Under the pieces are notes generated by a model. That model worked only from the letters and a program-made list of their open reading frames with translations, ran no database searches and had not been told where the DNA came from. This document shows, in pieces, positions 1-7,744 of a stretch of DNA of 64,000 bases. Position 1 is the first letter of the stretch; each line of letters begins with the position of its first letter. Source of the stretch: Chitinilyticum piscinae (lineage in GTDB: Bacteria; Pseudomonadota; Gammaproteobacteria; Burkholderiales; Chitinibacteraceae); the NCBI RefSeq assembly GCF_015223195.1, contig NZ_JADFUA010000005.1, positions 124,001-188,000 on the forward strand. The letters run 5' to 3'. The translations under genes were made by a program, and so were the position numbers.

Positions 1-461
1 GTCTTGATCAGCTCCTTGGCATGGATCTCGATATCCGAGGCCTGGCCAGCCAGACCACCAATCAGCGGCTGATGGATCATGATGCGGGAATTCGGCAAGG
101 CAAAGCGCTTACCCTCGGCACCACCCGCCAGCAGGAACGCGCCCATGGAGGCTGCCATACCGATGCACAGCGTGGAAACCTGCGGCTTGATGAATTGCAT
201 GGTGTCGTAAATCGACATGCCGGCAGTCACCGAGCCACCCGGCGAATTGATATACAGATGGATGTCCTTGTCCGGATTTTCCGATTCAAGGAACAACAGC
301 TGTGCCACCACGAGGTTGGCGGTCTGGTCATTGACCGGACCGACCAGGAATACGACCCGCTCTTTCAGCAGTCGCGAGTAGATATCATACGAGCGTTCGC
401 CACGCCCGCTCTGCTCCACGACCATCGGGATATACCCGAGATTTTGCGGATCGAATTCCAT
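1..461 (-). CDS. clpP: ATP-dependent Clp protease proteolytic subunit (partial, C-terminus off window)
   Basis: Serine peptidase that forms the barrel-shaped proteolytic core of ClpXP/ClpAP in the cytoplasm. The minus strand reads from ATG at 461 and runs off the left edge after about 153 residues (family length about 200). The nucleophile motif GMAASMGAF places the catalytic Ser at about residue 105, and MIHQP places the catalytic His at about 130; the Asp of the triad lies beyond the window. The gene begins 26 bases after the trigger factor stop, the classic tig-clpP order, so co-transcription with tig is likely. Family assignment is secure; only the C-terminal quarter is unseen. Confidence 0.96.
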   Translation of the reverse strand, partial: MEFDPQNLGYIPMVVEQSGRGERSYDIYSRLLKERVVFLVGPVNDQTANLVVAQLLFLESENPDKDIHLYINSPGGSVTAGMSIYDTMQFIKPQVSTLCIGMAASMGAFLLAGGAEGKRFALPNSRIMIHQPLIGGLAGQASDIEIHAKELIK

Positions 462-487
462 TCAGTTACCTCGTTGTGTCAGTCAGA

Positions 488-1795
488 TCAGCCTTGCTGG
501 CCCATCAGGTCTTCAAAGCCCACGGCTTCGTCAGCAACCTTGGCACGCGCCAGCACGAATTCAACCACGTTGTCTTCCAGCGCCATCGACTCCGGGCCAG
601 CCAGACGTTGGGCATCCTGGTAGTACCAGGCCACCACTTCAGCCGGATCTTCGTAATTCTGCGCCAGATCTTCAACGATCGCCTTGACCTGCTCCGGCTT
701 GGCAACCAGCTCGTTAGCCTTGACCAGCTCGGCCAGCGCCAGACCCAGATGCACGCGGCGACGGGCTTGCGCCTCGAAGAATTGCGGGTTGAACGGTACC
801 AACTTGGGGTCGATGCCACGCTGTTTCAAGTCAGCCTTCGCACCCTCGACCAGACGGCCGATTTCCAGACCGATCAGCGCCTTCGGCAGTTCCACCGGAG
901 TCACCTCCAGCAGCGCATTCATCACGTTTTCCTTGGCGCGAGCCTTCAGGCGGAAGCGGACTTCGCGCTCGAGGTTGGAGCGCACTTCGGCACGCATCTT
1001 ACCCAGATCGCCGTCTTCGATGCCGAGGCTCTTGGCGAAATCGGCATTCAGTTCCGGCAGCTTGGCTTCGGCAACATTCTTCACGGTAATGGAGAATACG
1101 GCAGTCTTGCCGGCGACATCCTTGCCGTGATAGTCCTCAGGGAACTTCACGTCAACATTCTTGGCTTCGCCTTCCTTCATGCCAACGACGCCCTGCTCGA
1201 AGTCCGGCAGCATCTGGCCCTTGCCGATCAGGAACGCATAGTTGTCGGCCTTGCCGCCTTCGAAGGCTTCGCCATCGATGGTTCCGGCGAAGTCGATGAT
1301 CACACGATCACCTTCGGCTGCAGCACGCTCGACGCGCTCGAAGCGAGTACGTTGCTTGCGCAGGATCTCGACAGTCTTTTCCACTTCGGCATCGCTGACT
1401 TCCAGTACCGGCTTCTTGACTTCAGCAGCAGCCAGATCGCCGATCTGCACTTCCGGATAAACCTCGAAGGTCGCCACAAATTCGAACTGGTCAGCAGACG
1501 GCTCGCCATCCTTCGGCTCGAAGCGCGGATAGCCGGCAACCTGCAGATTCTGCTCGGTCACTGCTTCGGCAAAGGCGCGTTCGACGGTTTCACCCAGCAC
1601 TTCTTCCTGTACGCGGAAGCCGTATTGCTGAGCCACGATGTTCAGCGGAGCCTTGCCCGGACGGAAACCGTCGATCTTGGCAGTCTTGGCTACGCGCTTG
1701 AGGCGGCCATCAACCTGCTTGGCGATTTCAGTACGCGGTACCGCGATGGCAAAGCGGCGCTCGAGGCCGGCCAGAGTTTCCAGTTGTGCTTGCAT
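488..1795 (-). CDS. tig: Trigger factor, ribosome-associated chaperone / peptidyl-prolyl isomerase
   Basis: Folds nascent chains at the ribosome exit tunnel. The 435-residue product has the usual length and the ribosome-docking signature GFRPGKAP at residues 43-50. A central FKBP-type PPIase segment (around residues 150-245, with VIIDFAGTIDGEAFEGG) and a long alpha-helical C-terminal chaperone region follow. It lies directly upstream of clpP on the same strand and downstream of a tRNA-Leu, a standard proteobacterial order. A 447-residue reading on the opposite strand is an antisense shadow. Confidence 0.97.
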   Translation of the reverse strand: MQAQLETLAGLERRFAIAVPRTEIAKQVDGRLKRVAKTAKIDGFRPGKAPLNIVAQQYGFRVQEEVLGETVERAFAEAVTEQNLQVAGYPRFEPKDGEPSADQFEFVATFEVYPEVQIGDLAAAEVKKPVLEVSDAEVEKTVEILRKQRTRFERVERAAAEGDRVIIDFAGTIDGEAFEGGKADNYAFLIGKGQMLPDFEQGVVGMKEGEAKNVDVKFPEDYHGKDVAGKTAVFSITVKNVAEAKLPELNADFAKSLGIEDGDLGKMRAEVRSNLEREVRFRLKARAKENVMNALLEVTPVELPKALIGLEIGRLVEGAKADLKQRGIDPKLVPFNPQFFEAQARRRVHLGLALAELVKANELVAKPEQVKAIVEDLAQNYEDPAEVVAWYYQDAQRLAGPESMALEDNVVEFVLARAKVADEAVGFEDLMGQQG

Positions 1796-1888
1796 TTCTT
1801 AACTTTCCTCGAACTGTGATCCGCAAGCCGCAAAGGCTCTGCGTGAAAATCACCACAGGCTATGGGTTCAAAACAATCGAAAGAATTC

Positions 1889-1973
1889 TGGTGCGCGAGG
1901 GGGGACTCGAACCCCCACACCTTGCGGCGCTGGAACCTAAATCCAGTGCGTCTACCAATTTCGCCACCCGCGC
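1889..1973 (-). tRNA. tRNA-Leu (anticodon TAG)
   Basis: The minus strand folds as an 85-nt class II tRNA with encoded CCA. The acceptor stem GCGCGGG pairs with CTCGCGC before the discriminator A and CCA. The anticodon arm is CTGGA-TTTAGGT-TCCAG, giving anticodon TAG (reads CUA). A short variable arm and the T arm GGGGG-TTCGAGT-CCCCC are present. It sits about 90 bases upstream of tig. Confidence 0.96.
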
Positions 1974-2031
1974 AGATGTCTGATACCACCGGCGTTTCTG
2001 CCGGCGTTTACAACTAAGCCGTCGATTATAG

Positions 2032-2499
<468 letters not shown>

Positions 2500-2515
2500 G
2501 CTCGTTCCACTGCAC

Positions 2516-2540
2516 AAGCCCGCCTTCACGGCGGGCTTTT
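2516..2540 (+). terminator. Intrinsic terminator of glnB
   Basis: AAGCCCGCC-TTCA-GGCGGGCTT hairpin followed by TTT, 17 bases after the glnB stop. Confidence 0.88.
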
Positions 2541-2568
2541 GTGTATCCACCCAAACCGCGTCACACAC

Positions 2569-2629
2569 ATACCCACAGACGTATTTCCCGCATGATCAGG
2601 AAAACAAGGATCAAGAGGCCAATACGTCA
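2569..2629 (+). repeat. 53-bp-period direct-repeat element, copy 1
   Basis: ATACCCAC at 2569 and ATACGTCA at 2622, starts exactly 53 bp apart. TGATC/GATCA arms lie between them. It fills the convergent gap after the glnB terminator. The last three bases (TCA, 2627-2629) are the stop codon of the minus-strand dehydrogenase. The second octamer is degenerate. Confidence 0.65.
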
Positions 2630-3592
2630 AACCACGCAATTCTGCGGATTACCTGCCAGATATGCCGCGACATTATCGATCAGCTGGCCAGCCAGTCGTG
2701 ACATGGTTTCCTGGCTCGCCCACGCCACATGCGGCGTCAGCAGCAGGTTGGGCAGATTGACCTCCAGCAGGGCATTGCCGGCACGTGGCGGCTCCTCGAC
2801 CAGCACATCCAGCCCCGCACCAGCCAGACGGCCGGCCCGCAGCGCCTCCAACAGGGCGATTTCGTCAACCAGTCCGCCGCGCGAGGTATTGATGAGAATG
2901 CACGAGGGCTTGAGTTGCGCCAGCTCGTCACGGCCGATCAGATTGCGCGTCTGCGCAGTAAGTGGACAGTGCAGACTCAGCACATCGGCCTGTGCCAGCG
3001 CCTCGGCAAACGGCACATAACCTGAGCGTATCTGCTCGGCACCCTGGTGCTCGGCCCACACGATACGCATGCCGAAGGCCTCGGCCAGCCGCGCCGTTGC
3101 CTGCCCCAGCGCGCCACGCCCAAGCAGCACCAAGGTACTGCCGGCCAGATCGTGCATGGGCGCACCAAAGTGGCAGAATCCTTGCGCCCGCTGCCATGCT
3201 CCCGCCGCCAGATCGGCGCGATACGCCAGCAACTGCCGGCGCAAGACAAGCATCAGCATCAGCGCATGTTCAGGTACACCGGCGACCGCATAATCGCGGA
3301 TATTGCACACCCGAATACCCCGCTGGCGGCATGCATCGAGATCGATGTTGTTGTACCCGGTCGCGGCCACAGCAACCAGACGCAGCGACGGTGCCGTATC
3401 TAGCAACTCCGACGTGACCGGCACCTTGTTGGTGACGCACACCGTCGCCGAACCCAGCCTTTGCAGCGCCTCTTGCGGTGTACTGCCCGGGTAATTTACC
3501 CAGCGGTGCGGCTGCGACAAACCGGGCAGTGGCACGGGAAGCGTGGCACTGTCCAGAAACACAATTTCGGGAACAACAGCATTATCACTCAT
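2627..3592 (-). CDS. D-2-hydroxyacid dehydrogenase (glycerate dehydrogenase / hydroxypyruvate reductase type)
   Basis: NAD(P)-dependent cytoplasmic oxidoreductase of 2-hydroxyacids. The 321-residue product shows the Rossmann motif GRGALGQATARLAEAFG near the middle, the signature INTSRGGLVDE with the substrate Arg, and the catalytic His in LTPHVAWAS near the C-terminus. The start was set at ATG 3592 (MSDNAVVPE), with GGCGGA upstream; an alternative ATG lies seven codons earlier. The start codon is embedded in an ATACCCATG octamer of a repeat element (3591-3651). It is closest in look to HprA-type enzymes, but exact substrate cannot be read from sequence. It probably follows nudB on the same transcript. 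Confidence 0.88.
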   Translation of the reverse strand: MSDNAVVPEIVFLDSATLPVPLPGLSQPHRWVNYPGSTPQEALQRLGSATVCVTNKVPVTSELLDTAPSLRLVAVAATGYNNIDLDACRQRGIRVCNIRDYAVAGVPEHALMLMLVLRRQLLAYRADLAAGAWQRAQGFCHFGAPMHDLAGSTLVLLGRGALGQATARLAEAFGMRIVWAEHQGAEQIRSGYVPFAEALAQADVLSLHCPLTAQTRNLIGRDELAQLKPSCILINTSRGGLVDEIALLEALRAGRLAGAGLDVLVEEPPRAGNALLEVNLPNLLLTPHVAWASQETMSRLAGQLIDNVAAYLAGNPQNCVV

Positions 3593-3651
3593 GGGTATAT
3601 CCGCCAAATCCATTCAAAATAAAGCCGCCAAACCCATACATGGCAACGTAT
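3591..3651 (-). repeat. 53-bp-period direct-repeat element, copy 2 (minus strand)
   Basis: On the minus strand ATACGTTG starts at 3651 and ATACCCAT starts at 3598, exactly 53 bases further on. The element begins on the last A of the nudB TGA stop codon, and its second octamer supplies the AT of the dehydrogenase start codon, so it exactly fills the nudB-dehydrogenase gap. Confidence 0.75.
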
Positions 3652-4094
3652 CAATGCGCCAAGCGCACGGGCAGCATCCGGATGGCTTCGGCATTCGAAG
3701 GAGAGAACACCATTTCTGCGGCCTGCTGCCAGGGCACCCAGCGAAAGCGCCGATGCTCACGCGCGGACAAGCTCACCGCCTGTGCCTCAGGGATTTCCAG
3801 ACTGAATACATGCTCGGTATTCGTCGTCACCCCTGGCGCATAACGATGCCGCCAGAGTTCGTAGATTTCAAAATCACTGCAGTACTGCCAGTCCCGCAGT
3901 ACACCCTGCTCGGCTCGCAGGCCGGTCTCTTCGAGCACCTCGCGGCAGGCCGTCTGCCACAAGCTCTCGTCACCATCGCGGCCACCCGTGACACTTTGCC
4001 AGGCCTCGGTGAAATCGGTACGTTCCAGCAGCAGCACCTGCAGATCAGGCGTGTGCACGACAACGAGGACGGAAATCGGCTGTTTATAGTTCAT
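3651..4094 (-). CDS. nudB: Dihydroneopterin triphosphate diphosphatase (Nudix)
   Basis: Nudix hydrolase that removes pyrophosphate from dihydroneopterin triphosphate in folate synthesis. The 147-residue product carries a complete Nudix box at residues 37-59 (G-x5-E-x7-REVLEETGL). The context FEIYELWRHRYAPGVTTNTEHVFSL matches the NudB subfamily region that reads HRYAPGVT-NTE in the E. coli enzyme. Start chosen at ATG 4094 (MNYKQPISVLVVV), the family start; a reading 17 codons longer would cross the csdA promoter. It is divergent from csdA with only 22 bases between starts. Confidence 0.9.
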   Translation of the reverse strand: MNYKQPISVLVVVHTPDLQVLLLERTDFTEAWQSVTGGRDGDESLWQTACREVLEETGLRAEQGVLRDWQYCSDFEIYELWRHRYAPGVTTNTEHVFSLEIPEAQAVSLSAREHRRFRWVPWQQAAEMVFSPSNAEAIRMLPVRLAH

Positions 4095-4104
4095 CGCGGC
4101 ATTA

Positions 4105-4117
4105 TACAATTGCCCGA
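4105..4117 (+). promoter_or_regulatory. Candidate -10 box giving a leaderless csdA mRNA
   Basis: TACAAT at 4105-4110 (5 of 6 to TATAAT) puts the predicted start, 7 bases on, at 4117, the A of the csdA ATG. No Shine-Dalgarno sequence precedes the ATG. See ccoI and mdfA for the same arrangement. Confidence 0.45.
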
Positions 4118-5337
4118 TGGACTCACAACGCCCACCCTTGCGCACCCTGCCCGGCCGCGACCAATTCCCGCTACTGCAGGCGCAGCCGGAACTGATCTAC
4201 CTCGACAGCGCGGCCACCAGCCAGAAGCCACTTGCCGTGCTGGACGCCGAGCGCGACTTCTACACCCGCGACTATGCCAATGTGCACCGCGGCAGCTACC
4301 AGCTCGCCGCACGCGCCACGGCCGCCTACGAAGGAGCCAGGGCGCGGGTCGCCCGTTTTCTGAATGCCGAGGCGGACGAAATCGTCTTTACCCGCGGCTG
4401 CACCGAAGCCATCAACCTCGTTGCAGCAAGCTGGGGCTGCTCACTCAAGGCTGGCGATGAAATTCTCGTGAGTACACTGGAACACCACGCCAACATCGTA
4501 CCCTGGCAATTGCTGGCGGCACGCTGTGGCGCCATCGTCCGGCCGATTCCGCTCAATCAAGACGGCCAGATTGATCTGGCGGCCTTCCACCGGCTACTCG
4601 GCCCGCGAACCCGGCTACTGGCCATCACCCAGGCCGCCAACGCCACCGGCACTCGTCCGCCGCTCGCCGAAATACTGGCCGCAGCCCGCGCACATGGCGT
4701 GACCACGCTGGTCGATGGCGCTCAGGGCGTGGTCCATGACACGCACGACATGCAGGCACTAGGCGCGGATTTCTACGCCTTTTCCGGGCACAAGCTGTTT
4801 GGCCCGACCGGCATCGGCGTGCTGTACGGTCGCGGAGCACTACTGCAAGACATGCCGCCGTGGCAGGGCGGCGGCGAAATGATCGAAAGCGTCAGCTTTG
4901 ACGGCACCCGCTTTGCCGAAGCCCCCCAGCGCTTCGAAGCAGGAACACCGCCCATCGCGCAGGCGGTGGGCCTGGCCGCCGCGCTGGACTGGCTCAGCCA
5001 GTACGACCTTGCCCACTGGGAGCTACACGAACTGGCACTGCAACACCAGCTGGAAGCAGGCTTGTCGCTCATGCAAGGCGTCCATGTCCTGGCCCGCCAC
5101 ACCGAGCGTGCGCCCATCAGTTCGTTGCACTTCTCCGGCGCCCACCCCTATGATGTCGCGCAGTTTCTCGATGCCCGCAGCATTGCGGCACGCGTGGGAC
5201 AGCACTGCGCCCAGCCATTGCTGGCTCACCTCGGGGTCAGCAGCACCCTGCGCCTCTCTTTCGGCCCGCACAATACCACCAGCGACGTCGAGCAGGTACT
5301 CGCCGCACTGGCGGAAACCCTGGATCTGCTGGCATGA
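4117..5337 (+). CDS. csdA: Cysteine desulfurase, SufS/CsdA type
   Basis: PLP enzyme that takes sulfur from L-cysteine and passes it as persulfide to a SufE-like partner. The 406-residue product is a group II desulfurase. PLP-stacking histidines are in LEHHANIVPW (about 123-124), PLP Lys226 is in FSGHKLFGPTG, and active-site Cys364 is in RVGQHCAQPL. Its stop overlaps the start of the SufE-like gene (ATGA), the csdA-csdE arrangement. No sufBCD genes are nearby, which favours CsdA over SufS. The ATG has no visible ribosome site. Confidence 0.88.
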   Translation: MDSQRPPLRTLPGRDQFPLLQAQPELIYLDSAATSQKPLAVLDAERDFYTRDYANVHRGSYQLAARATAAYEGARARVARFLNAEADEIVFTRGCTEAINLVAASWGCSLKAGDEILVSTLEHHANIVPWQLLAARCGAIVRPIPLNQDGQIDLAAFHRLLGPRTRLLAITQAANATGTRPPLAEILAAARAHGVTTLVDGAQGVVHDTHDMQALGADFYAFSGHKLFGPTGIGVLYGRGALLQDMPPWQGGGEMIESVSFDGTRFAEAPQRFEAGTPPIAQAVGLAAALDWLSQYDLAHWELHELALQHQLEAGLSLMQGVHVLARHTERAPISSLHFSGAHPYDVAQFLDARSIAARVGQHCAQPLLAHLGVSSTLRLSFGPHNTTSDVEQVLAALAETLDLLA

Positions 5338-5783
5338 CGGCGAACATCCCATTCCCCGCTCACCCTTTCGGCCAGCAGATCGATCAACACAACATTGAGC
5401 AGCGGCTGGCACAGGCCAACGGCTGGGAGGCCAAAAATCGTCTGTTGGTTCAGCTGGCGCGCGAACTCCCGGACTGGCCGGCAGAACTGCGCACACAGGA
5501 ACGGCTCGTCAGCGGCTGCGAAAGCCGGGTCTGGTTGCATATCAGGGAAGACCGCGGGCACTTTCAGATCAGCGCCGACAGCGATTCCCGCATCGTGAAG
5601 GGACTACTGACACTGGTGCTGACGGCCTATCACGACAAAACCACCGGCGAGATTGCCAGTTTCGACCTGGAGCGATGGATCGAAAAGCTGGGCCTGCTGC
5701 GCTTTCTGTCTGCCTCGCGCGGTAACGGCCTGCGGGCCATCACGCGTGAAATCGTGCAACAGACACAATACCCACACCAGTAA
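5334..5783 (+). CDS. csdE: SufE/CsdE family sulfur acceptor
   Basis: Accepts persulfide sulfur from CsdA and relays it. The 149-residue product has the acceptor Cys62 in LVSGCESRVWL, close to the CsdE motif GCENRVWL, and the family C-terminal motif LSASRGNGLRAI. The ATG overlaps the csdA stop by four bases, indicating translational coupling. Its last codons (QYPHQ) are formed by the first octamer of a 53-bp repeat element, so the C-terminal end may have been shaped by that element. Confidence 0.88.
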   Translation: MTANIPFPAHPFGQQIDQHNIEQRLAQANGWEAKNRLLVQLARELPDWPAELRTQERLVSGCESRVWLHIREDRGHFQISADSDSRIVKGLLTLVLTAYHDKTTGEIASFDLERWIEKLGLLRFLSASRGNGLRAITREIVQQTQYPHQ

Positions 5784-5828
5784 TCAATTCAAGGCCATAT
5801 ATATAAAGGCCTGCATGCGCATACCCAT
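5768..5828 (+). repeat. 53-bp-period direct-repeat element, copy 3
   Basis: ATACCCAC at 5768 and ATACCCAT at 5821, exactly 53 bp apart, with AGGCC/GGCCT arms around an AT-rich loop. The first octamer lies inside the end of csdE and encodes part of its last five residues; the remainder is the leader of the downstream solute-binding protein gene. Confidence 0.82.
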
Positions 5829-5923
5829 ACAGCCATCATCTATGGCTACGTGTTTTCTCCGATTGCCGCGACGCAGTAGAACGTAGGATGCTCGCTGGGT
5901 ACCCATCCACACCGGAGCAATTC

Positions 5924-6670
5924 ATGCTGAACAAACTGACTTGCGGTCTGCTACTGGCCGCCAGCCTGCTGGGCACGTCGGCCGTCGCCGCAGAAAAAAC
6001 CCTGACCGCCGGCACCGACGCCACCTTTGCGCCATTCGAAATGCTGAATGAAAAGCGCGAAATCATCGGCTTTGACGCAGAGCTGATCCAGGCCATTGCC
6101 GCCAAGGCCGGCCTGAAGGTAAAACTGGTCAACACGCCATGGGAAGGGCTGTTTGCCGGCCTGGCCAATGGCGAACGGGATCTGGTCATTGCCGCCGTCA
6201 CCATCACGCCGGAACGCAAGCAGACCATGGATTTCAGCGAACCCTATTTCGAAGCCAAACAGCTGCTTGTCGTACCGGCCAGCAGCAAAATCACATCGCT
6301 CGCAGAACTGAAGGGCAGGAAAATCGGGGTACAAACCGGCACCACGGGTGACAGTGTAGCCCAGAAAGCTTTCGGCAAAACCAGCCCGAATATCCGCCGC
6401 TATGAAAGCATCCCGCTGGCCCTGACCGAGCTGAAGGATGGAGGCATCCAGGCCGTCGTGGCCGACAACGGCGTGGTACGCAACTACCTGCATAACAATC
6501 CGAATCTGAAACTGCGCACAATCGAAGACAACAGCTTTGCCAAAGAGTATTACGGTATCGCCGTCAAGAAAGGCAACAAAGCCCTGCTCGACAAGCTGAA
6601 CCAGGGGCTTGCCGGCATCAAGGCTGACGGCAGCTACGCCCGCATCACCAGCAAGTATTTCGGCCAGTAA
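5924..6670 (+). CDS. Periplasmic amino-acid-binding protein of an ABC transporter (orphan)
   Basis: Family 3 solute-binding protein. Residues 1-23 form a Sec signal peptide (MLNKLTCGLLLAASLL, cleavage near AVAA-EKTL). The mature part has the two-lobe signatures FAPFEMLNEKREIIGFDAEL and DLVIAAVTITPERKQTMDFS of the glutamine/arginine/polar amino acid binders. Start chosen at ATG 5924, since the 12 residues before it break the signal peptide. No permease or ATPase gene is adjacent, so ligand and transporter partner are unknown. Confidence 0.87.
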   Translation: MLNKLTCGLLLAASLLGTSAVAAEKTLTAGTDATFAPFEMLNEKREIIGFDAELIQAIAAKAGLKVKLVNTPWEGLFAGLANGERDLVIAAVTITPERKQTMDFSEPYFEAKQLLVVPASSKITSLAELKGRKIGVQTGTTGDSVAQKAFGKTSPNIRRYESIPLALTELKDGGIQAVVADNGVVRNYLHNNPNLKLRTIEDNSFAKEYYGIAVKKGNKALLDKLNQGLAGIKADGSYARITSKYFGQ

Positions 6671-6755
6671 ATCTGAGCCAGCCCTGGCGGCAATTGCCGC
6701 CGGGCATTCGGGCATCTATGCTGCAGTAACCCAGCCTTGCCTCGGCTACCACACC

Positions 6756-7616
6756 ATGCAAAAAGCACTCGACCCGGCCGTCGCCGAACAACTGCTCAAG
6801 AATATTGTCATTCCGCCCCGCCCGGCCATTCTGGCCGAGCTGGATCGCGAGCAGCGCCGCGAAGAGCCGGACTTCGACCGTATCAGCCAGCTGATCAGCA
6901 GTGATCTGACCCTGTCCGCCGCGGTACTGAAAACCATCAACTCGCCATTGATGAAATTGCCGCAGAAGATTTCATCGGTAAATCACGCCCTGCAGCTGCT
7001 GGGACTCAATAACGTCTGCAACATTGTCCAGGGTCTGTCGCTCGGACACATCATGCCGAAAAAGCCCGGAGCACAGCTCGAGCAATTCTGGGAAAGCTCG
7101 AACCGCATCGCCATGATCAGCGCCTATCTCGCCGGCGGCATCCACGGCATCAGCGAAGATGAAGCTCACACCTTCGGCATGTTCCACAACTGCGGCCAGC
7201 CCCTGATGGCCGCACGCTATGGCAATTATCCGGAATCGATGCGCAAGGGCGAGCGCATGTCGCGAGAAGAATTCATCGCTCTGGAGATCAGTCGTCACAA
7301 CACCAGCCACAATGTCGTCGGCTACCTGCTGGCGCGGGCATGGCTACTGCCCGAGCCAATGACGCTGGCCATCCTGAACCACCACGATTACGCCATCTTC
7401 GACCACCCCGAAGACGGTGACTGGCACCACGTCTGCACACTGATTGCGATCGCCAGTCTGTCCGAGCACATTTTCAAGATGTATGTAAAGCAGTTCGAGC
7501 ACGTCGAATGGCGACTCATCGAGCCCAAGCTCCTCAATCATCTGGCGCTGGAGCTGGAAGAATTCGAAGACATGGTCGACGCGGTTCACGACATGCTGAT
7601 CAACGATTCCAATTAA
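6756..7616 (+). CDS. HDOD domain protein
   Basis: The 286-residue product is almost entirely one HDOD domain (a HD-like output domain found in signalling proteins, usually lacking the metal-binding HD pair). Recognisable parts are ISSDLTLSAAVLKTINSPL, the SSVNHALQLLGLNNVCNIVQGL region and HNTSHNVVGYLLARAWLLP. No receiver, GGDEF or EAL domain is attached. Start set at ATG 6756 (MQKALDPAV). Function is probably regulatory but unassigned. A second HDOD protein is at 30460-31326. Confidence 0.82.
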   Translation: MQKALDPAVAEQLLKNIVIPPRPAILAELDREQRREEPDFDRISQLISSDLTLSAAVLKTINSPLMKLPQKISSVNHALQLLGLNNVCNIVQGLSLGHIMPKKPGAQLEQFWESSNRIAMISAYLAGGIHGISEDEAHTFGMFHNCGQPLMAARYGNYPESMRKGERMSREEFIALEISRHNTSHNVVGYLLARAWLLPEPMTLAILNHHDYAIFDHPEDGDWHHVCTLIAIASLSEHIFKMYVKQFEHVEWRLIEPKLLNHLALELEEFEDMVDAVHDMLINDSN

Positions 7617-7731
7617 GACGCGCACATATAGGCCGCCACAAAACCTACAGCTGGTCGCTAACGACATCCAACCTGCGCCCCCCGTTAGCTGCCAGCACTG
7701 AATCTGCAGCCGCAACCCGGCACGGCTGAGG

Positions 7732-7744
7732 TAGAATCCGCGCA
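7732..7744 (+). promoter_or_regulatory. Candidate -10 box giving a leaderless ccoI mRNA
   Basis: TAGAAT at 7732-7737 predicts a transcription start at 7744, the A of the ccoI ATG. There is no Shine-Dalgarno sequence in the ten bases before the ATG. Confidence 0.45.

Noticed and set aside
476-1819. 447-residue plus-strand reading opposite tig
   Set aside because: Antisense of trigger factor with no family features.
1786-1983. Short protein reading with REGGLEPPHLAALEP
   Set aside because: This is the antisense translation of the tRNA-Leu, a well-known artefact.
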